This document shows positions 13,243 through 25,735 of a DNA stretch of 64,000 bases, in pieces (within the stretch, counting starts at the first letter, position 1; each line of letters opens with the position of its first letter). The position numbers were made by a program, and so were the translations under genes. The notes under the pieces are model-generated. The model was not told where the DNA came from and did not search any database. It saw only the letters and a list, made by a program, of their open reading frames with translations. The stretch comes from Pterois miles (lineage: Eukaryota; Chordata; Actinopteri; Perciformes; Scorpaenidae): positions 10,767,001 through 10,831,000 of the forward strand of contig CAMQGK010000144.1 of the NCBI GenBank assembly GCA_947000775.1, in the 5' to 3' direction.

Positions 13243-13918
13243 GATCCGCTCCTCATTGTCATCAGCACAGCTCCCAATTTTTCGTTCAGACCGCACAGCA
13301 TGCATGGCCCTACCTTGCCTTCTCATATGTAAAAGGTCACAACCTATCTTATAGAGAATGCTCTGGGACCAGCCTTATCTCTGACCTCCAGGTACCAGCC
13401 TCCCCTTAGGCACTGATCTCCAATCTCTCCATGCTTCCTCAACCCAAACCGTCACACTCGGTACGGACGAATATATAACACCTGCACAACTGACCATCAT
13501 GCTTCACTTCTTATCACTCAGACAGAGGCCATTGATTCCACTCTAGCTGCACACAGAGATATGAGCAGGAGCCATAGACCTTCAACAACGGGCCGCATTG
13601 CTCTGTTGTTCGACTTTGATAAAAGACGCAGGGGCTCCTCGCGCTTCCACCGCCTGACCAGGCCTATTGTTAAAGGAGAGAGGATTAGATGGTGGAATGG
13701 GCATCAGGGGTCTTGCACTGTTTCTTAACCAGGAAGACAACAGGGCAGGACTGGCGCCATGGGAGGGCTGGCATTGTACGTGGGCACTGATATTCATTGT
13801 GTGTATGTGAATGTGTATGTATGCATGGCTTTTTTTTTATTTTTCTTTGCAGGCAACTTTTTTGGTGCTTCCATGTTCGTATGTCTATATATCCATTGCT
13901 GTGTGTATATACTGCACA
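13243..13918. other. non-coding sequence, no feature seen
   Basis: No gene or defined repeat boundary. The region 13575-13760 is somewhat more GC-rich than its surroundings. Confidence 0.35.
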
Positions 13919-13921
13919 GTG

Positions 13922-13962
<41 letters not shown>
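13919..13962. repeat. GT microsatellite
   Basis: GT dinucleotides with one GTTT interruption. Confidence 0.95.
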
Positions 13963-14429
13963 CTGTCTCTTTGCAGGGTTTATCCCACTTGATCTGAAGC
14001 CAGAATCCCAGCCTGACTTCCCTGCACCCCTCTCCTCTCAGAGCTCAGACTTATCGTAGCGTGGCCTGCAAGGATAAAGTGGGCCTGTCGTGCGGGGATG
14101 GGGTTGCCGCTGTTCACTGTACCTTTAAATGATAAGCCTTGAGCAGGCTGGCCTTCCCTTTAGCCTTGAACAGCATTGACTGGCCCGTTTGCATACTTAT
14201 CAATGCAGACAGAAACAAACATGCAAAGCGTGTACACAGATGATTGTGTATATGTTTTCCATTTCCAGCTCACGGTTTATTTTCTTACCCAAAGTACTTA
14301 AGCAGGCCAGATTATGCAGCAATATATTCAATGTTGAGAAAATAAATCCAGGTAGAAAATATTAAAAAAAAAAAAAAAATTCTACAACAGTCGATTTTCA
14401 GCATTGTAATTAAGAAAGAGGTCTTAATT

Positions 14430-14873
14430 AAACCTGTACTGGGTCGGGTATCGGGCCAATACTGATTCAGATAGCTAGATTGGATATCGGTGACAGTGAG
14501 GCCGTTCTATTCAATTCAGTTTTACGTTTATATACATTATAGACCGTAATTTTGATTCCTGTTTAACTTTTTACCACATTTACATTTGAATTGTAATTCC
14601 TGTTGCAATTTTTACAAGCAATTAAATATATTTATATCCATGTACTATATTTATCAGTCACATATTGTTTTACAGAGTTAAGAAAGCAATGTTTAAGTCA
14701 AGCCAGATGTTGCCTTTTACATAAATGAATGATCCCATTCATTTCCACAGAGTGAGGCATACAGCTTATTAATTAAAGACTGGTGTCGGATCGGTAGTCG
14801 GTATCAGCCGATAACCAGAGGTATCGCTATCGGTCTCTGGGCTGAAAGTGTTGGATCAGTGCATCCCTACTGA
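14430..14873. mobile_element. MITE-like element with GGTATCGG motifs
   Basis: The left part reads TACTGGGTCGGGTATCGGGC and the right part reads TCGGATCGGTAGTCGGTATC, then GCCGATAAC and GTGCATCCCTAC. Both ends are rich in the TATCGG/CCGATA motif in opposite arrangement, with an AT-rich centre. This matches a familiar class of dispersed fish repeats. No exact target duplication was found. Confidence 0.6.
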
Positions 14874-15932
14874 GAACTAAATCAAATGTTTTCAACTGGA
14901 ACTTCACTCAGTGAAACAGTCTCCTGTTGCCACCACCTCTCAGTAGATAATGTCACGAGAGGAATCGCTGTTGCTTGTGTGCTCATGCATGTTCTTGCAT
15001 GTGTTTGTGTGAATGTTGTTTTCTTGAGTGCACTGTTTTGTGGGTCAGACTTACAGCTGAGCGTGCTGCAGCATTTGCCTGCAATGCTGTGAAAAATCCA
15101 ACCTAAAAACTCTGTTTTACAATTTGTCTTCATTATTCTGTTTGCTGTGTGGGTTCAGATTTAATATAGTTTACACATTACGTTGTGTATTTGCAAAGGC
15201 GCTGCTTTTCACACGTGCTGAAATGTGGTTACATGTATTTACTTTTTTATTTTATTTCAGAAATGATTGGATTTTAACTCCCAGTTCGGTGTTGCAGCCT
15301 TTTGCACAAACATAAAAAATCACGTTACATAATGCTCACAAATGGATTTGTTTTGTCGCTGTATAGATGAGGGCTTAAAAATACAGACACTGTATCTTAG
15401 TGTGTCGTAATGTCAGCACACCGACACAATAAGCTGCACCACTTCAGCCCTGTTAATCAGCTGTAATCTCATCCGTGTGCACTTTGGGACAAACTCAGCA
15501 GGTGAACCTGTGAGTGGCAGCCCAAGAAAGACTGATAGCTTAACTGCCACTTATGTGATCAATAAAACTGACATCTACACGGGCGGCTCGCACATTCAGC
15601 TTAAAGCAAGCAGGAATAACCATGCACTACTTTGATCGCTACCCTATGTGGATGTGGGGATAGCTCCCTTCGGAGACTTTGATAAGCACTAGCAGTCTAA
15701 CCACAAGCTTTTACTCAAGGATCTCCATCTAAGCTATTGTTTGCACATTTACAGCAAGTTTATATTAAAGGCCTATAACCATGTTTTTTTACAATTAATA
15801 GTCCTTTCCTGTATACCGCTCATTACTGCTGACCATCGTTTTTTAGATTTCCCAGCAAAACAAGATATAAGTGTAGTCAAGGACACTATGGTAGAAATTT
15901 GAGTCAGCTGATGAAATGCAGATGTTTTAATG
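14874..15932. other. non-coding sequence, no feature seen
   Basis: No supported gene or repeat. Confidence 0.35.
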
Positions 15933-16587
15933 CAGTGGTTCTCAAACTTTTTCTGTTACCCCTCCACCCCACCCCCTGCACTGAAAATGTTGCTTTTGAA
16001 AGGATAAACACCAACAAACATAGACTGGAGCAGAATATTTTGTTTGATAAAACAATTTGGAAATTATTACGTCTATCTTTTTTCAATAAATTTTGACTTT
16101 TGGACTGAGGACTAAAGCAGTTACAGAGACAGACGGAGTGCCGCAATCTGGCTGTGTGCGTTTGTCTCAAAGAGAGGGGGGAAGAGAAGATAATGTTTCT
16201 GCAAGTTATTAATGGTAATATTTGAATGTCAACATTATGAATGAAGCTTTGAAGCTTCAAAACATTTGGTGCAGCCCTAGTCTGTCATATTTTCTTTTGA
16301 TCACTGTCAACTGAGCACATTGTCTTGTTAGTCTCTGAAGAGTTGTTTTTCTTTGTGTCCCTGTCAAATATCTGTCCATTCTGTAAACCTACAGACTACC
16401 TGTCTGAATGAACACCATTGCTACCACAGATGTATAAAGAGACAATTTGTTTACTGCTCTGGCGTGAAAAAGATTTGGACGTCAAAACGTTAATTCCACA
16501 TCACATTTTCTCTCGGTCACCAGCACCCCATCTGTCATGCTCATACGCCCTGCTAGGGGGGCGCGCCACACACTGTGAGAACCACTG
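15933..16587. mobile_element. non-autonomous hAT element with 8-bp target duplication
   Basis: The left terminus CAGTGGTTCTCAAAC (15933 onward) and right terminus CTGTGAGAACCACTG (ending 16587) are inverted repeats of the classic hAT form. Flanks are TTTTAATG (15925-15932) and TTTTAATA (16588-16595), an 8-bp target duplication with one mismatch. The interior has no transposase frame. It contains, at about 16225-16272, a GAAGCTTTGAAGCTTCAAAA ... GCAGCCCTA segment that looks like the end of a second MITE family (see 22688-23023), suggesting nesting. Confidence 0.88.
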
Positions 16588-16595
16588 TTTTAATA

Positions 16596-18680
16596 GAAGG
16601 ACTTGCATTATTCACATCTTCCTATTCATGCCACCTCAATAGGCTTCTTCCAAGGTTTTTCTCCAAAAAACATAACTTCTGGATGTTTAAAATGAATGAA
16701 TTTCAAATCATTTCCTATGCAGAATTTAAGCACCGCGCAACAATAGGAAGCGATGACCAAAAGAAAGGTCAGATTCATTGTGATAACAATTTGAAGTATG
16801 CCTCCCATCTCCACAAGTAGATTCTCTTACAGCGCTGGCAAAAATGAAACCTCCTGCAAAAAAAGGAAATCATTCATAAAGCTTGCATGTTTTGGAAAAT
16901 GTTTGGCATTATGCCCAATTTGCAATCATTGACTTAAAGTATTCAAAGCCACCAGTAAGGGGCTTGAAATATGCTTTTAGATGTACAATCTGGGAAAAGT
17001 TGCCTACTTGGTTGTTAGTTTAGGGCAGAAGCACATGATTCATGTTGAAAAGTCCTTTCATTTCAAGCTCTTGATAACAGATAGACCTCTGAGTGCTTTG
17101 AAGAGCTGTGAAACAAAGGTTTTGGTTAACAGTGGGACTTAAATAAGTGGTGAGCCGAGCGAAAAAGAGTTAGACACAACGTCATACTGTAGATTAAACT
17201 ATGGTGTGCTGGCAGTACAGCGCAGTCCTCACCACTACCCAAGGTCCTGTTACAAACACTCAGTAACTGGGCTTAGTTTTAAACAGTCTTTCTCGTTTCC
17301 TAGGTGCCTCTGAAATAGTTGTTTTTCTACAAATAACCATGTGACAGCATCATTTGCTGATCAAACAGCCTTATCCGCCTCCGCATCAAACAGTCTTTCA
17401 TCATGTCTTTTTGGTCAGATCACCTCTGGTGCCATTTACCTTTTGTGTTGACCTTGTATCTGACTTTAAATGAATCCAGCTTATGTTAGAGATGAGCTGT
17501 GATGGAAAGAAAATGTGGTGTTTTATGGTTAAGGCTGCTCATCCACAGTCCTTACATAATATTGTCCTCCAGGACACGCTGTAGATAAATGTGAAACCAG
17601 GGTATTTAAATGCACCACTACGCATACATAATTCTGTTCTCACCAATTTTAATTTTATTGCATACTTAAATCATCCTTATGACAGGAATATATTACAGAA
17701 AAGGAGAAAAAAATCCATTCATTTTAATACGATATTCACATTCTTTATTTTAACATTTGAGCTTAATGAACATCCTAATTCTCTGTGATTGTCAGTCACA
17801 GCTCTTCCTCTACATTCAACTCATGCTACTTCTGTATTGTATGAAAGTTTTGTAAGTCTAAAACCAATTTTCCCTAAACTGTCAATCGGCCCATATCTGC
17901 CTCCCTGTCACAGAGGCTGTCAGACGAGTCCTCTGTGACTCCTGCATGTCATCCTACCTGCTGTTTTTGTCGATCTAGCTGCAGGCGACTGTTTATAATA
18001 GTCTCCTGTCACTCCTGAGGAGGCTGGTCGAAGCCTGCAAATGCACACAGGCCTGAATAGGATTCTTAATCTCCACAGTCTTATCACTCAGCTCCATCAC
18101 ATCTCGGCTTTGGGGCGTCATCTGTTTGTGCGCATGCGTCAGGCATACGCCTGTTTGTGTCCACTCTCAGGCTAGTCTCCTCCCCTTCCCAACTCACCTT
18201 TCGGCCCCAAAGAACAGTTGCCATGGTGACCATGCCCGTCAGGTTTGGTTGGAGGGGATCTTAGGCAAAGGCTCTCAGCGATCCTGAGCAACCTCTCACC
18301 GTTCCCATTCTTCCTAATCGTCCTGGCAAAAAAAAAATCCCACTTCTATGCCTCAGTTGAAGCACACAACATATTACAAATAAAATGATGAGTGACGAGG
18401 CTTTGTTTTTTGCAGATCCTAGTGAGTTTGATTCTCTGTGATACACATGCATAAGGGATATTCATAGCATATCTTTTCACCAACAGGCAAAAACCTGTTA
18501 TTTATGAACATTCAGTATCTTAGAGTCTCTGCCGGCTGCGCTACAGAGGCTACTCGTCTGTCCCACTTCTCACCGCTCTCCCATGTTCCCCCATCTGCAG
18601 CTACATTAAGTCATTTGTACTGCAGATCCAATGGTGGAAACTTTCATGTTTTTTTCTCTCTGCACACCAAACAGAAAGCT
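16596..18680. other. non-coding sequence, no feature seen
   Basis: No gene, RNA or defined repeat recognised; presumed intronic. Confidence 0.35.
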
Positions 18681-19513
18681 ATGCCTCCAGCAGCAGGTTA
18701 GCTTAGCTCAGTATAAAGACTGGAATCAGGGAGAAACAGCCGCCTGCTCTGCTGAAGCAATAATTATCACGTTGTGTGTCGTTTGTTTAATTCATTCAAA
18801 AACCAGCATGAAAAAAACATTTTTTGGTTTTTAATTGGAAAATATGCTGGACTATTTCTGAGCCAGGTGCAGTGACCTCACTGAGTCTCAGCTGGTTGCC
18901 TGGAAACCTCACAGTGATGACAAGACACCGTGAAGTCACTGCGTCCAGCGAAGAAATATGCAGCCTTCAAATAGGTTTTTTGAGCTTGTAGCTATGTCAT
19001 GGGAAATAATGTACACAATATGTTTGGCGTTCAATGGGTTAAACTGTGAAAACACCGCTGCTAAGCAACAGCAATATTAATGTTACCGTTGGCATTTAGA
19101 AGCCACGGAGGTTTAGCAAGCTAGCAAGTGGGTAACGTAATGCAGGAAAGGCAAAAGCATGACAGAGGGAAAAGATGAGGCCTTTGGGAATATCAATATT
19201 TTAAAAACTCTATATGATTAAAATGACAATATATGAACTTATTATTCACCAAAAACTTGCACTTCCATGGCTTCCACCATTTTTCACATCAGGAAGCACA
19301 TCAGACCTCTCATAAAATTTCCACTTATGAGGTTGTGAATACCACAAGAGGGGGCCGTTCGTATTGACTGATCTCCTGAACTCGGTAAACACGACCCATT
19401 TGAAGGCATCAGTAGTCCAGCACATACAGACCTGAGAGTGGTTTCAATCTTTTCTAACTCTTGGCAAGAAAGCGAATAAGCCTATCTCCTGAAATGTCTA
19501 ACTGTTCCTTTAA
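18681..19513. mobile_element. MITE of the 'TTAGCTTAGCATAAAGACTGG' class, copy B (disrupted)
   Basis: The left part carries GGTTAGCTTAGCTCAGTATA, AAGACTGGAA and GACTATTTCTGAGCCAGGTG, then GCTGGTTGCCTGGAAACCTC. The right end carries GGCAAGAAAGCGAATAAGCC and finishes CTGTTCCTTTAA (TTAA at 19510-19513). The middle (about 18980-19420) does not match the family and may be a later insertion or a divergent core. The left terminus is not identifiable. A related copy is at 35456-36060. Confidence 0.65.
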
Positions 19514-19709
19514 TGAAATTTACTTTTGTGTTAAGACAACCCACAACTTTCAGAGTTGTAAGACACCATTCAACTAGATAATACAGAGATGTGTCTATAA
19601 GCACATATATACTGTACTATATATGCACATATGTTCACATATACACATACACCTCAGTGTAATGACTTCCAAATGCTGCATCATACACAAAATATGAGAA
19701 TCAAATATA

Positions 19710-19724
19710 CAGTGCTGCTCATGG

Positions 19725-19779
<55 letters not shown>

Positions 19780-20773
19780 AAAAAATACTAAAATATCCTT
19801 ATTAAATATTAAGTTATACCCCAATCCACAATACTGACACTCCAAATAATGGACTCAAACAAAAGAAATGGTTATATTGTCAGTATTTAACAAAAGTGGC
19901 TGATTTAAGAAAAACTCATGATTTCATGGGTGCAAAAGTATGTGAACCCCTTGAGATATTAGGGTATTGCACCTCCTTTCACAGTAATAACCTCAACCAA
20001 ATAGTTTCTGTAATGTGTCTCACATCTACTTTTGGGGAGTTGTCCAGGTCGTGAGGATGAAAAGCAAGCCCAGATCTTAACATTTCCACCACCATGCTTC
20101 TGTGTTGGGTGAAGGTTCTTTTGATGGTATGCACTGTTGACTTTTCGCCAAACATGGCGGTTTTGGTTGTGACCAAACAGTTCAATTTTGGACTCATCTG
20201 TCCATAGAATGGACTTCAGAAACCTGAATTATCACTGTTCTTGTGGTTCTTGCTGATATTTTAGAGGGCCGTCCACTGCTAGGCAGAGCTGTAGTCTTTT
20301 TCAGTGCTCTATATTTGTAGATGAACTGGCCTCTTCTGAGATCTCTCCTCCTCTCGACATGATTGACCTTTATGGGTCCACCTGGGTAAGACTAAAGTGA
20401 CCTGGTGTTATCTCTCTTTCAATCAGTGATGTGCAATGTTCTTCCCTAAACATCTCTCATTTCATTGGTCCATTTCAGTGCTTAGTTTAGCCACCAATTT
20501 GTCCCACCTGATTCTACGTAACTGCATGTTTTAAAATTCAGCTCAGGGTTCACTAACTTTTACACCTACATACAATAAGTTGACCAAAACACTCTTTTTA
20601 ATTTAATCTTGACAACACAACTGATTTAAAAAAAAAAAAAAGTATATTGAATCGATAAACCTACAACTGATGTTTGATATAAAAGGATAGTTCTGATTAA
20701 ATAAGGAAATCAGGTTGAAACAATAGAAAACTCAAAAATGCTCAAGAGGTTCAACAACTTTTGAGCAGCACTG
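19710..20773 (-). pseudogene. decayed Tc1-like transposon with inverted repeats
   Basis: The termini are inverted repeats: CAGTGCTGCTCA at 19710 and TGAGCAGCACTG ending at 20773, with TA on each side (19708-19709 and 20774-20775), the Tc1/mariner target. Transposase fragments lie on the minus strand. About 20190-20300 gives SGRPSKISARTTRT, the GRPR-type linker. About 19985-20220 gives DESKIELFGHNQNRHVWRK and then a KHGGGNVKIWACFSSS-like stretch containing the second-Asp region's surroundings. The rest of the catalytic core is deleted and several frames are interrupted, so it is non-functional. A TA microsatellite has expanded just inside the left terminus. Confidence 0.85.
19727..19776. repeat. 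TA microsatellite
   Basis: About 25 TA units within the left end of the Tc1-like element. Confidence 0.95.
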
Positions 20774-20886
20774 TATAGTCAACATTCATAAATGTTAGGC
20801 ATTATGCCGCCCTCGTATGTCTGTCCCAAGCTTACAGATATCATCATTAGAATAAAGCAGTCACGGTAATCTGCATTGTTGTATTG

Positions 20887-21050
20887 GGGTTTTTTAAGAT
20901 AATTTTTTGGGCATTTTATGCCTTTATTTGATAGTGATAGTGGAGAGAGGCAGGAAATGTGGGGAATGAGGATAGGGGAATCAAACTGGGACTCACTTTT
21001 CAGGGCATTTTGCACCCACGCGTTATGTGCCCGAACCACTTGTCTCTGAC
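20887..21050 (-). mobile_element. tRNA-derived SINE, minus strand
   Basis: Read on the minus strand it begins GTGGTTCGGGCACATAACGC. It has AGTTTGATTCC (complement of 20977-20987) as a B-box-like element, then CACATTTCCTGCCTCTCTCC, and ends AATAAAGGCATAAAATGCCC with an A/T-rich tail. This body and tail match a common dispersed fish SINE. Confidence 0.75.
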
Positions 21051-21832
21051 AGCTTGTTATTACAAGTACTTAATGTTGTAGTACTCACTTCATTTATCAG
21101 CTGCACTAGTGTTTTTAAATCCCATCCTTGCTCTCTATTATTTTACAGTCAACGTCTAACCTTTTTGCAATAACTGTTCCTTAAGTGTATCAGTCAATTG
21201 TCTTCCTTTCACCTGCCCTTCAACCTCACTGTCCTATCCCTCCTCTTCCTCCTCCTCCTCATCCTCCTCCACTATATGTTCTCCAGATGCTGAAGTCATT
21301 CATTAACTCCAACCCACCTCCGCTCTGCTCTTCTAGCGGCCCACAGTAAGCTGTGACTGAGTGTTATGTGGGGGTCTGATAGTGGCAAGCAATGGAGCGG
21401 ACAAGTTATTACAGGACAGGCAAATAGAGGCCTGATGAAGCATAAAAACCTCCCTTCTCCAAAGCGCCACTCAAGCACACACACACAGAGGGAGATACAG
21501 ACAGACAGAAGGACACAGTTGGAGACAGACATGGGCGAGCACAAATATACAGGCTTTCCTCTGTGAAACCATGAAGACATAAAGAAGATCTTAATAAGAG
21601 AAAAAGACAGGCAGGTTTATAGAGTGCACACAGCCTGTCCATTAATGCATTCTCTCTCTGTGCATGCTAACAAGAACAGACATATAGTACATGATGGGGC
21701 AGAGCAACAGGAACAGGGTGACAGCACGGGGCATGAATATTAATACTGGGATGCCAAAGGGATCTGGAACAGTCCAGAAGCAGAGCAGTTAACATGCTCT
21801 GCTTCCCAGCGTGGCTTGGCAGGGCGGCTTTC
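21051..21832. other. non-coding sequence, no feature seen
   Basis: A short TCC-repeat patch occurs at 21238-21270. No supported gene. Confidence 0.35.
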
Positions 21833-21900
21833 AATCAATCAATCTTTTATGTCCCACCAGGGGGACGTTTGTTGGCAGGGAGGGTTTGTAAAAACAATAT
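21833..21900 (-). mobile_element. LINE 3' tail, minus strand
   Basis: Read on the minus strand: GTCCCCCTGGTGGGACATAA, then AAGATTGATTGATTGAAAG. The 'CCTGGTGGGAC ... AATAAA' followed by a GATT-repeat is the usual 3' end of a fish non-LTR retrotransposon. The body upstream is not recognisable. Confidence 0.55.
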
Positions 21901-22687
21901 CACAGAACAGAGGACAACAAGGGTGATCACACGCTAAAGTAAAGGGTACAAACCCTAGGAGAGAGACAGAGACAGACAGACAGAGAGAGATGAAAATGCT
22001 TATTTAGAGAATAAATTAGCCTAAAAGCTCTACAACAAGCGTTTCATTTTCTGAAAATAAAGAGCAAGTTGATAGCTCTTGCTCTCTTGTTTAAAATGCA
22101 GGCAGCCTGAAATTATTGCATGAAGACAGTAGCTGTAAAGGCTTTGGCAGGTCAGAGCAATAAAAGTGTTTAATTTGCTACAAATGCATTGTGTCAAGCA
22201 GCAACCTGATGAAAAATCCTACAACCTTTCATTGAGGACACTGGACCTGTGCAGACTTTGGTGTAAGATGCAGTGAGAACATCAAGTGTTTCCAGGTTTT
22301 TTGTTAGATGAAATACACCTTGGTGTTTCACAGTTTCTTAACCAGGATGCCTGTATCAAAAGCCATTTATCTGTGTTGCCCGGGTGGATATGTCTCATCT
22401 GTAAGGTACAGCACACAAACATCATAAATCTCAAGTGCAGTCGTGAAAACGTGAGCTGGGATGGAGGTGAGGCACGGAGTCCGTTTATGCTCTGGAATTA
22501 AGGTTTGATCTGTATCTGGGTGTCTTATCTAGATAAAGGAGGTTGTATGTTAATGGGAGGTGCTAATCCACACTAACGCTATCAGCATGTGGCTGGATCA
22601 GCCAGACCACCTCTGGAGTTGAACGGGCTCGCAGAGTGAGTGGGTGGCATTGGACAATGGCCGCTCGTCAAAATCAATATCCCGAGT

Positions 22688-23023
22688 ACCATTTTTTTGG
22701 GGGGGCTTCAAAGCTTCGGTGAGAAATATTCAAAGGTATTCAAAGCTTCTGGACTTTGTCGCTGCTGCACTACTGTACACACACACACACACACCTCTAC
22801 ACACAACAAACAGTGACATTCGTCTGAGAATAACTATGGTCATATAATTAATGTTGAATATGAGTTATTAATAATGTGGGATTATTTCATGGGCAATATT
22901 TCTATGTTCATATTGCATACTTGAATAAGAAAATATAAAATAACGAAGCATTCAGATACTGATTTGGAGGTTGATTACCATGGCAACGGTTAAGCTTCGA
23001 AGCTTTGAAGCATTCAGGTCTGC
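22688..23023 (-). mobile_element. MITE with GAAGCTTCGAAGCTT motif
   Basis: The right end reads GGTTAAGCTTCGAAGCTTTG, then AAGCATTCAGGTCTGCCCTA. The left end reads GGGGGGGCTTCAAAGCTTCG. The centre holds an AC microsatellite and a long AT-rich spacer. The arrangement matches a dispersed fish MITE inserted in minus orientation. Part of the same family appears inside the hAT element at 16225-16272. Confidence 0.65.
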
Positions 23024-23992
23024 CCTACAAATCTCATCTCCAAAGTCAACAAGAAAACACTGAACCGTTCTCAGTTGCTGCAAACCAGAATTACTGAAAA
23101 CAAACGTGTGGTTCCTGTAGAGAAAGAAAAGGTGCGCTAACCTCACCTGCAAGTTTTTTGTTGACTATAGAGGAACCTCCCACCTCCCCACCTACTCACC
23201 TGCTTTGCATAGAGGGTGCATAAAATATGTGACCAAAACGCAATGCAGGCAGAATGCAGACAACAATTGCTGGGAGTAAATACAGTGGGGTGGCTGTGTT
23301 ATAATCCAGCTGCAGACTTAAATTTAATAGCTGGTGTAAATTTGGTCAAAAAGATGGTAAAAGTGTGAGTTTCAGTTTTATTATTCTTTTTAGCAAAGTT
23401 TATTGCAGTCATAGCAACCACAGTCACTTTAAGAGTTTGTTTTTCACCCTCCAGACTCTGCTGGTTGTGCACTCTGAAGAGAGTAAAGGCACGAGTGCAC
23501 CAAACAACCCACAAGTTGCTGTTTGTAGTCCCCCATCCCCACCCCCCCGAATTTTTTTTCAGCTTTCTCCACCATGTGGCATGGGTTTAGTTAGCTCACT
23601 CTGGACCAGGATGAAAGGATTGCTGGGATTTTGTTTGTATTGCTACTTTTGCTCGCATGAGCATCTGAGAGCCGTCTGTGTGTGAGTGCGTGGGTGTGTT
23701 TGAACTTTTGTCTGATAAACTTACTGTATGGTGGTACTATGCTTGTGAATGTATGTGCCTGGTTGACGTGCACGCTGTATATGGGGACTCTGTGTTAATT
23801 GTACATGCTTGCGTTTGTTTGAGGGTGTTTGAAGCCAGATGGTATGTCCCCCCAACAGACCCCTAAACCCAGCGCCTCCCCCCTCCGTTCTGGATGTCCG
23901 CCCAATGCTAACAGATGAAGTGTGAATATGTGTGTGAGTACATGTGTGTCTGCTGCTAAGTAAACATGAGAGCTGTCTGCCCCCTAGTGGTT
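23024..23992. other. non-coding sequence, no feature seen
   Basis: GT-rich patches but no defined gene or element. Confidence 0.35.
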
Positions 23993-24604
23993 TCATCATT
24001 CTCCCCTCTCCTCCCTTCTCCTCTCTTCTCTTTCTTCTCCTCTCCCCTCCTTTCTCTCCTTTCCTCCTCTCCTCTCCTTTCCCTCCTTTCCTCATCTCTA
24101 TTCTCTCCTTCCTCCTCTCTTTTGTCTCCTTTCTCTCCTCTCCTTTCCTTTGTCTTCTCTCCTTTCCACTCCTCTCCTTTCTGTCCTCTTCTCTCCACTC
24201 TTCACCTCTCCTCTCTTCTTCTCTCCTCTCTCTTCTCTCTCCCCTCCTCTCCACTTGTCACCTCTCCTCTCTTCTTCTCTCCTCTCTTCTCTTCTCTTCT
24301 CCTTTCTCTCCCCTCCCCTCCTCTCCTTTCTCTTTTCTCCTCTCCTGTCCTTTCCTCTCCATTCCCTCCTCTCCCATCCTTTCTCTCCTTTCCTCTCCTC
24401 TCCTTTCTTTTACCTCCTCTCCTCTCTTCACCTCTCCTCTAATCTCTTCTTTCTCTCCCCTCCTCTCCTCTCTTCTCCTCTCCATTCTCTCCTATCCTTT
24501 CTCTCCTTTCCTCTCCTCTCCTTTCTCTTCCCTCTTCTCTTCTCCTCTCTTCGCTCCTCCTCTCCTCCCTCCCTCCCTTTCCTCTCATCTCCTCTCCTCT
24601 CCTC
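23993..24604. repeat. 0.6-kb near-pure pyrimidine tract (CTCCT-type minisatellite)
   Basis: About 610 bp that is almost entirely C and T on the + strand, composed of CTCCTCTCCTTT-like units of variable length. Local duplications are visible (CACCTCTCCTCTCTTCTTCT occurs at about 24203 and 24260). The long frames over it on both strands (up to 253 codons) are pure Ser/Leu/Pro/Phe or Arg/Glu/Lys polymers and are artefacts. Confidence 0.95.
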
Positions 24605-25735
24605 ATACTAGACTTACTGTGCTGACAATCCTGTCGCTACTTCTGCACCTCATTTTATCACTTTGTGGTTGTGAGCGTAACTGTGGCAACAGAGCTACCA
24701 AATGAACCAGAAGCCCCCACACCTGTAATTAGCAGCAGACAGTGACTCTACAATAAGGGAAAACACCGCTGTGACCAGCCTCAGTCAGCTGAAGATAGCC
24801 GTCCTCGACACGTAGCTGCAAACCCTGGAATGCTGAGAGGAAGAATATTTCCCCCCACCACCACTTTGGGCTCTTTTAAAGATGGCACTTTGTGAATGTG
24901 AAATGAGTCTTCAGTACATAGGGAAAGTACAGCACATCTGTGCAGGCCCTATCTTTTCCCTCAGGAATGAGCCAGAGGGGGGAATATCTCCATTCCCTTT
25001 ATTCAGAGGCGTTTTAAGTGTGGCAATTAAGATATGTGGAGTTTTTTTTATTAGCCTGAGTTCTTTTCATTTTATTTTGCTCATTCATCTTTGGCTGAGC
25101 GTACTGACAGTTGTTAGTTTGCATATTCAATGGCAGGTAGCCAATCAGGATAAAGGAATTTTGCTCCATTATAAAAAAAAGGGGAAAAAAAGCTTGTATC
25201 TCAGCAACCCAACAACGTGTCTGCTGTTGATCTGCTGCATAGTTTGATTAAAGACGGACAAAGGAGTGCTTCAGAGCTTGTTTTAATCACTGCATGCTCA
25301 GTATCCTATTGTGCGCTAACATCGGCCCTCACTGTGCTTTAGTAGCTGCATGCAAGCTCACAATGTGGGGATGTGTGTACCAATATTCTGTCTCATCTTG
25401 TTCAGTAGCACCTCTCAATGGATTTCTGTTTTGATTTCATTTCAACTAGGAAATATTTTGATGTGAAAGCTTATTACTCATGGGCTGTGCTATAATATAA
25501 CGTTAATCTTGGGGTTGTTTTTAGAAGGTAGTGTCCCACAGTAATATCTGCCAGTAAAACACACAGACACACAAATATATGGGTGCAAATGGTTGTGTGC
25601 TTAGACAATAATTTAGATTTTATCATGTGGACAGTATCATGAATTGTTTTTTTTTTTTAATCTATTTGTTCGAATAAGATGCTACTTGAAGGAATGAGTA
25701 TGTACAGGAGCTAAAAGAAACTGGCCAATACAGAT
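24605..25735. other. non-coding sequence, no feature seen
   Basis: No supported gene. It separates the pyrimidine tract from the LTR of the BEL/Pao element. Confidence 0.35.

Noticed and set aside
23944..24705. 253-codon frame over the pyrimidine tract (and 177/158/153-codon frames around it)
   Set aside because: Composed almost only of Ser, Leu, Pro, Phe (or Arg, Glu, Lys on the other strand). Stop codons cannot occur in pure C/T or G/A DNA, so length is no evidence of coding.
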